Assembly: GCF_963678635.1 (NCBI RefSeq)
Contig: NC_087069.1
Coordinates: forward strand, 14,050,660-14,114,659
Direction of reading: 5' to 3'
Length of the DNA stretch: 64,000 nt
Source of the DNA: Symsagittifera roscoffensis
Taxonomy: Eukaryota > Xenacoelomorpha > Acoela > Convolutidae
The position numbers and the translations under genes are program-made. The first letter of the stretch is position 1, and each line of letters opens with the position of its first letter. Positions 58,767 to 64,000 of this stretch are shown here, piece after piece. Under the pieces are notes generated by a model. It was not told the origin of the DNA. It did no database searches and saw only the letters and a program-made list of their open reading frames with translations.

Positions 58767-59117
58767 TCTACCTGCCCTAGAATTTCATGTATTAAAGTCA
58801 GAAAAAATTCAATCTCGTTAACTCTGTCTCAATAAAACGGAAAAAAAATTCAATCAATATCAATTTTTCAACAATTTTGTTTTTAGATTTCTCATGTTTT
58901 TTTTGTACGTAGAAAATTCGATTCCAATCTTCTATAATCTGTTTCATTTATTAAATTTTGTTGCATTCCACTGTTAACTGGTGAAGTGTTTTCGAAAATC
59001 AGTTGATTTTTTTAAAAAAATTTTCGTTTATATTATGGTTATATTTGCAATTTTTTTTTAAATTTCACGATGTAGCGAGTTTTGACAAAACGAATTACTT
59101 CGAAAACAGAAAAAAAT
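58767..59117. repeat. 352-bp target duplication, right copy
   Basis: 351 bp, beginning directly after the right LTR and matching 55040-55391 to its last base. After it the sequence continues into unique DNA (ttataatttg). Confidence 0.9.
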
Positions 59118-60145
59118 TTATAATTTGATTTTGACTGATTTTTCTAGAAAATGGAAAAAAATGAGATCTAGAGCTAAGTTAACGTTTTATTATTTGATTA
59201 TTCATTGAAATATCAAACATCCCATGCCACTTATTTTCACTATTTGTTTGAAAAATAGTTCATAATTATATTTTTTATATATTTTTTAAAAAATCGGAGA
59301 AACTGTAATGACACGTTGCAATTACTGAACATGTGTCAATTTCTGTCGCAGTGAAAGTTATCGCTGCAAGCGTTGAAAAATGCTCAAAGTAGAAGTCACT
59401 GAATTCGTTTTATGCGGGAACAGGCAAAAAGACGAGGTTTTAATGAACGGCAACAATATAACCATTTCATTCTCCGAGGGGGGGACACGCAAATCAATTA
59501 AATTGACAAAAGTTTAGACCAAGAGTTTCCATTATGATCAGTTTTTATCCAATTAATTAGGATACGTCATACGTGTATATGCTGTGAATTTGGTTCAAAA
59601 TCTTTAGAAAAAAAATTTTTTGAACTAATTTGTTTCTACAAATCTTTGCCAAAAATGTAAACCGATACAATGAAACGGTTTTCTTCACCTCATACAAAAC
59701 AAAACAAATTACATCAAGATAAATTGAAACAGAAATTCAAGAGGTACTTGTATGACATACCTGAGTCAAGAAAAACTAGACATCTGGAAAAAAGAAGCGC
59801 TGGCGCAATGGTGTTCGTCCTGATGATGCTGATATTTTATTTTAATTTATATAACTAACACTAACTAACCGAACTTTGGTTCAATGGTTAACAATCCGTC
59901 GGTCAAAATCGACTTTCATGTTTATAATTTTGTCAATATAATTAAAAATAATTACCTTTTAGGACCGTTCAATTGGTTATACTCCAATATAATCCATTTT
60001 TTTTCTAAAAATTTGAATCAAATCTTAGTAAATAAAAACGTTTATTATTGAACCTTTCATCATCTGCACAATGTTTTTGCAAATTATGTGTAGAATTTGC
60101 AAACATTTATGCCATGGTCAACTCCTACTCAATTTCTCATTTATT
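59118..60145 (-). other. Intron, no feature seen
   Basis: AT-rich; the 62-residue frame at 59670-59858 has no recognisable family. Confidence 0.5.
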
Positions 60146-61231
60146 GTTCCGACTTTCGATACGAAAGTAACGGAATATTTGTGCTCGGGGTCGGTTTTTT
60201 TTTTCTTCAGACAAATTTCGACTTTTTAACTAGCCATTTTTGACGGAATTTTTTTTTCATTCGAAAGCCATTGTTGTCCTAAGCTTAAATTTGAAAAGAT
60301 ATTTCACCTGTGGTCATTTTGCGTAAAGTTATGAGGGTTTAAATATTGCCATTTTGGCCATTTTGACCAAATTGGGACAATTAACGCGCGATATCATTCG
60401 CGCTATTAACGCGTAAGCGGAGATTTAATCCGTCTTATAAATCGTTCCAAATTGGTTGAACGAAGCTTATTTGCTATAATTGATTTGTTACAAGGAACGA
60501 AATCTATCTTTTTGTTCCGACTTTCGGTACGAAAGTAACGGAATATTTGTGCTCGGGTGGGTTTTTTTTTTCTTCAGACAAATTTCGACTTTTTAACTAG
60601 CCATTTTTGACGGAATTTTTTTTATATCATTCAAAAGATATTGTTGTCCTGAGCTTAAATTTGAAAAGATATTTCACCTGTGATCATTTTTCGTGGAGTT
60701 ATGAGGGTTTAAAGATTGCCATTTTGGTCATTTTGAGCAATTTGGGATAATTAACGCGCGATATAATTCGCGCTATTAACGCGTAAGCGGAGATTTAATC
60801 CGTCTTATAAATCGTTCCAAATTGGTTGAAAGAAGCTTATTTGCCTTAATTGGTTTGTTACAAGGAGCTAAATCTATCTTTTTGTACTTTATATGGCGTG
60901 TGGGGGGATGATTTTCATAAAAAACTTCAAATTTTAGAAAAAAAAGTTTCATTTTATTTTATTTCATTTAATTTTTTATGCTATTACTGCTGCTCCATAA
61001 ACCTTAAAAGGCAGTCGGAACATTCAGGGCTTCACCCTGATACGAGCAGTCTTGTTGTACTTTATATGGCGTGTGGGGGGATGATTTTTATTTAAAAAAA
61101 TTCAAATTTAAAAGTTTTTTTTTTCATTTTATTTTATTTCATTTAATTTTTTATGCTATTATGGCTGCTCCATAAACCTTAAAAGGCAGTCGGAACATTC
61201 AGGGCTTCGCCCTGATACGAGCAGTCTTGTT
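60146..61231. repeat. A-A-B-B duplicated repeat with hairpins
   Basis: Unit A (tgttccgactttcg...) occurs at 60146-60512 and 60513-60881, period 367. Unit B (ttgtactttatatggcg...) occurs at about 60882-61054 and 61055-61231. Unit A starts with the inverted repeat ACTTTCG-nTA-CGAAAGT. Unit B ends with tcaggg-cttc(a/g)-ccctga followed by tacgagcagtcttgt. No coding frame. The class is unknown; a Helitron/Helentron-derived end is one possibility. Confidence 0.8.
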
Positions 61232-61906
61232 CACTTTTGTATTCTTGTCTAAACGGTATCTATTACAAAACTAACACCCCCCTCTCCCGTACTTAACCAA
61301 AGAGTTTTCAACATATTTCTTGACGTTAAAAAAACAGGCCAGGTCAAATTCCTCGGGGTATTTATCGGTTGAGATACGTAAATGGGTAAAGGTAAATCTG
61401 AAAATTTTGGGGATTTTAAGATTTAAAAAATAAAAAATATAAGTAAGAAGAGGAAAATAACGAAAAGAAAAAACTGAAAAAAAAAACGCTTTTTCAACCA
61501 CGTGAATTTCTTATTTAATACTTGAACGCCTGCTTTGCGAAAACAACGGTCAAGTTTTGAAGTTGTTGAATCGTTTTTGCCCTTGTTTGACTAACTTTCG
61601 GGCAAAAAAACTATTGAATATCCTTATTATCTTTTATTATTTGATTTAAAATCGGACATATCGCTTTAAGATGCAAGACCCTCATACTCCATTTTAATTC
61701 AATTATAATAGCTTTGTTAAGTTTTATAGATACTGTCTAAAATAGTACCATATACTCAATTATTATACTCAAAAATTGGGTGCGGGAGATATCGTTTTGA
61801 AATAATTTATTATTAAGATTTAAATAAGCTTAATTGAGAGCTTAATAGATGCTTAAATACTATCATCTTAACTTGCAAACTCTGGTGGAGAAAAAATGTA
61901 GCTGAC
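61232..61906 (-). other. Intron, no feature seen
   Basis: AT-rich sequence directly downstream (gene direction) of the ankyrin exon at 61907. Confidence 0.5.
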
Positions 61907-62008
61907 CTGGTTTTTGATAGCAGCAGCGCCAACTCCGACCTCCAAAAGAGCTGTGACGAATTCCTTCCGGTTATACTGTACAGCTAAGTGCAGTGGTGTA
62001 TTCTTCTC
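61907..62008 (-). CDS. ANKRD6: ANKRD6-like ankyrin-repeat exon
   Basis: 102 nt, 34 codons, phase 0; acceptor ctttcag|GAG, donor CAG|GTCAGC. It encodes EKNTPLHLAVQYNRKEFVTA followed by LLEVGVGAAAIKNQ, a textbook ankyrin repeat (TPLHLAV, LLE.G). The following intron is 16.3 kb and contains the 55.4-58.8 kb retroelement and a hAT MITE. Confidence 0.9.
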
Positions 62009-62909
62009 CTGAAAGAAAACTCGAGGCATTGAAATCAGAAAAATCAGAAACTACAGAAATGACATGGCTTAACACTTATTCTTCCGATTTGAGTTCCTGT
62101 ATTTTTATCCGTTTTTGTTTTACATTTTTTAATTCAAAAATTGAAACAGAACAATATACCAACATAACATCGGGAATTTATTAAACTAATCAAACGGAAG
62201 TGTGGCGGCTTCATGTCATTTAAGACTTCTAAATATCAACGTGTCGGGTTTAAACGTGTCGCATATCCGTTTCAGACGGATAATCGTTTTCCAGCTCAGC
62301 CTAAAAACGGATGGCAAAACGAAACAAACTCCCGAAGAGTGCAGAGTGAAACAAAATCAAATACCTTAACTGGCACTTTGAGATAAAACGTTTCTTTGTA
62401 TAGTGCACGCGTGTAATTCATCAATTTTTGATGCATCTTTTTTGGATGCACAAAAATTGCCAATACCACAGCCGTTGAAATCGTCAAATGACTGTCTCTT
62501 TTGAATCAAAACGAAAACAAACAGTTCATCACGAGGATATTTTTCCATAGCAGACAGTTCCAATGAACGAATTGTTAATGTCCGCATTGGAGTTCCATGA
62601 ATAAAAATCGATTTTGTAACATGGGAACCGATTATATTTACAACATTTTAGGACACGAAAATCCATTATAACCGATTTGTTTTCACTTTTCTTAAATGCG
62701 GGTAAGCTCAAAACTTCGCCAAAGTTGTCCACTTTGTGTATAAAACGTTGCATTTAGAATTCTAATTTAATGACATTTTTTTCCTCTTAAACACTCTTTA
62801 TGCTACTTGAACTCCACTGCTTTCCTGCACTGCTGGTAAAGAAAAACTCATCCAGAGTGCATAAAAACTCTAATAACTCCTTTTGCATGGAAAAAACACA
62901 CAATCTTAC
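62009..62909 (-). other. Intron between the two ankyrin-repeat exons
   Basis: 901 bp with GT...AG borders. Three overlapping minus-strand frames (62296-62753) have no motif; I treat them as intronic. Confidence 0.6.
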
Positions 62910-63011
62910 CGAGTTAGTTTCTTCGAATTTGCAGTATGAGTTTGAGATGAGGAATTTGTAGGCAGCAAATTGGTTGTATCGCACACAGATATGTAGACAC
63001 GTATCACCACA
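62910..63011 (-). CDS. ANKRD6: ANKRD6-like ankyrin-repeat exon (first in window)
   Basis: 102 nt, 34 codons, phase 0; acceptor ttttttag|TGT, donor TCG|GTAAGA. It encodes CGDTCLHICVRYNQFAAYKF and then LISNSYCKFEETNS. TCLHIC replaces the TPLHLA consensus and the second helix is less canonical, so this is a divergent repeat. The exon has the same length and phase as the next one, indicating one repeat per exon. Upstream exons lie outside the window. Confidence 0.87.
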
Positions 63012-63739
63012 CTAAAAAAGAATTCTTGAGCATCAGCAGAAAAACAAGGCTTGAAGTATTCAGGAATTTTAAAAACCGATTATTACTGCTTTGATAAAAA
63101 ATTTTAATTTTGTCAAAATATTTTCAAATTGCTACTTTTTAAATACACAAATTCCTACTTTTTGAAACAAATAGGTCCTTTTAGAAGAAAAAAAATTAGA
63201 TAATTTAAAAATTAGATAAAAAATTAGAAAATTATAAAATTAGATAATGTTTCTAGACAGCAAACTGTCGTCAAATTTTGAAATGAAAAAGATTTTTTTG
63301 CTCATTAAGTGTAGATTAAATTGAGCGCAATCATACATTGAAGTTTTATGGATATTTTCTCTTCGCAAAGACGAGGATAATTTTTTTCTTTCGGGAAAGT
63401 TGAATGTCATGACAGAGTCTCTAATCTAGAATGGTATAAATGACACGGCATAGAAAAAACCATTTTTAACTGTTTCGATTTATAAATGAGGAGTCTTTTT
63501 CTGCGATTGATTTTATGCAGCAAAACTGTACTCTAAATGTTGAAGGATTATTTATTTTAAACAATAATTTGTTTCCTCGCGTGTGAAGAAAAAAAAATTG
63601 TAAAAAATGTATACATTGCGTTTGTTTTGCACAACATTACAAGGCCAAAATTTGCTCTGGATAGGCGCAAAATTGAGTGTCTGTAGGGGCTCTGGAACTC
63701 AGAAACTAAAAATACAAGTCATTAAACTTGTTCCAAAAT

Positions 63740-64000
63740 GTAAGCGAATTCCACTTACAACATTTTCGTGGCTTCCACGCTCAAATAAGTGTTAAGTAAA
63801 TTTTGTCGGCACATTAGTTTGTCGCGGAAACCGCAAAAAGCAAAAATAGCGAATTGTTCCGGAATCCGCAAGTGCAAGTAAATTTCAAAAGTTGTAAGCG
63901 GATTGCGCAAAAAAAAGCGCTTTCCACTTACAATTTTCAGGTTCCGCTTACCTTTCGCGGATTCCGCTTACAGTTGCAGATTCTGCAACAGCGTAACTCT
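63740..64000. repeat. GTAAGCGGA inverted/iterated repeat, running off the window
   Basis: GTAAGCG(g/a)A and its complement T(t/c)CGCTTAC recur (about 63740, 63895, 63943, 63962) together with cgcgga.ttcc and ttgcgc/gcgctt words, in both orientations. This forms several possible hairpins. The element continues past the right edge. Confidence 0.55.

Larger units (their letters stand above)
27612..63011 (-). other. ANKRD6: ANKRD6/Diversin/Diego-like gene, 3' part (gene span)
   Basis: Nine exons with GT/AG borders and compatible phases give about 961 residues of the C-terminal part; earlier ankyrin exons must lie right of the window. Order: ankyrin repeats; Ser/Thr-rich and basic linkers; a His/Arg/Gly-rich stretch with QYTLYDG; a CRCGCSKHI...LDAKVEFLKEAIL helix; CVDKLCRERISAERTECNHR; a TMKVWCEARYRR segment; and a final coiled coil. 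Vertebrate ANKRD6 has the same succession (YTLYRG, a GCRC segment, LSAERTECLNRL, a KTWC segment, C-terminal coil). Family knowledge: Diversin/Diego binds Dishevelled, promotes planar-cell-polarity signalling and dampens canonical Wnt signalling through casein kinase I-epsilon and Axin. Introns are long and filled with transposons. Confidence 0.85.

Overview
This window is AT-rich, intron- and repeat-laden metazoan nuclear DNA, probably from an invertebrate; I cannot name the species from the sequence. It contains spliced exons with GT/AG borders, two LTR retrotransposons, hAT-type miniature elements, minisatellites and one 200-N scaffold gap (40471-40670). Coding exons stand out as islands of mixed base composition in poly-A/T-rich introns.

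The main host gene runs on the minus strand from beyond the right edge to a stop codon at 27612. Nine exons (63011 down to 27612) join in a consistent reading phase. They encode the end of an ankyrin-repeat domain, a long low-complexity middle and a C-terminal coiled coil. The order and motifs match ANKRD6/Diversin (Drosophila Diego), a planar-cell-polarity and Wnt regulator that works with Dishevelled. Two complete 102-nt exons each carry about one ankyrin repeat. A further possible in-phase exon (48915-49082) starts with its own ATG and could be an alternative first exon. A separate minus-strand exon at about 4.1-4.2 kb belongs to an unrecognised gene leaving on the left.

From 6.9 to 19.2 kb lies a minus-strand Bel/Pao retrotransposon bounded by a 5-bp target duplication (gagtt). 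After insertion its 3' half and 184 bp of left flanking DNA were duplicated in tandem, so there are three LTRs and two pol 3' regions. The second pol copy has lost the reverse-transcriptase region. Each LTR carries a tRNA-like segment with Pol III A and B boxes. An extra broken ORF with a WHD..NNSI motif precedes gag.

From 55.4 to 58.8 kb, inside a 16-kb intron of the ANKRD6-like gene, sits a compact LTR element with an intact gag-protease ORF and no reverse transcriptase. Its gag ATG straddles the LTR/primer-binding-site junction. The whole element is flanked by a 352-bp direct duplication of target DNA instead of the usual 4-6 bp. I regard this as the most unusual feature of the window.

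Other structures are a 109-bp GC-rich minisatellite (22.1-22.9 kb), AAACCGCTC arrays around a decayed tRNA-Arg-like sequence (19.6-20.4 kb), a 1.2-kb inverted-repeat element built from TTGCAAGAT iterations (44.2-45.4 kb), two hAT-like MITEs (33.0 and 46.9 kb), and an A-A-B-B duplicated repeat at 60.1-61.2 kb.
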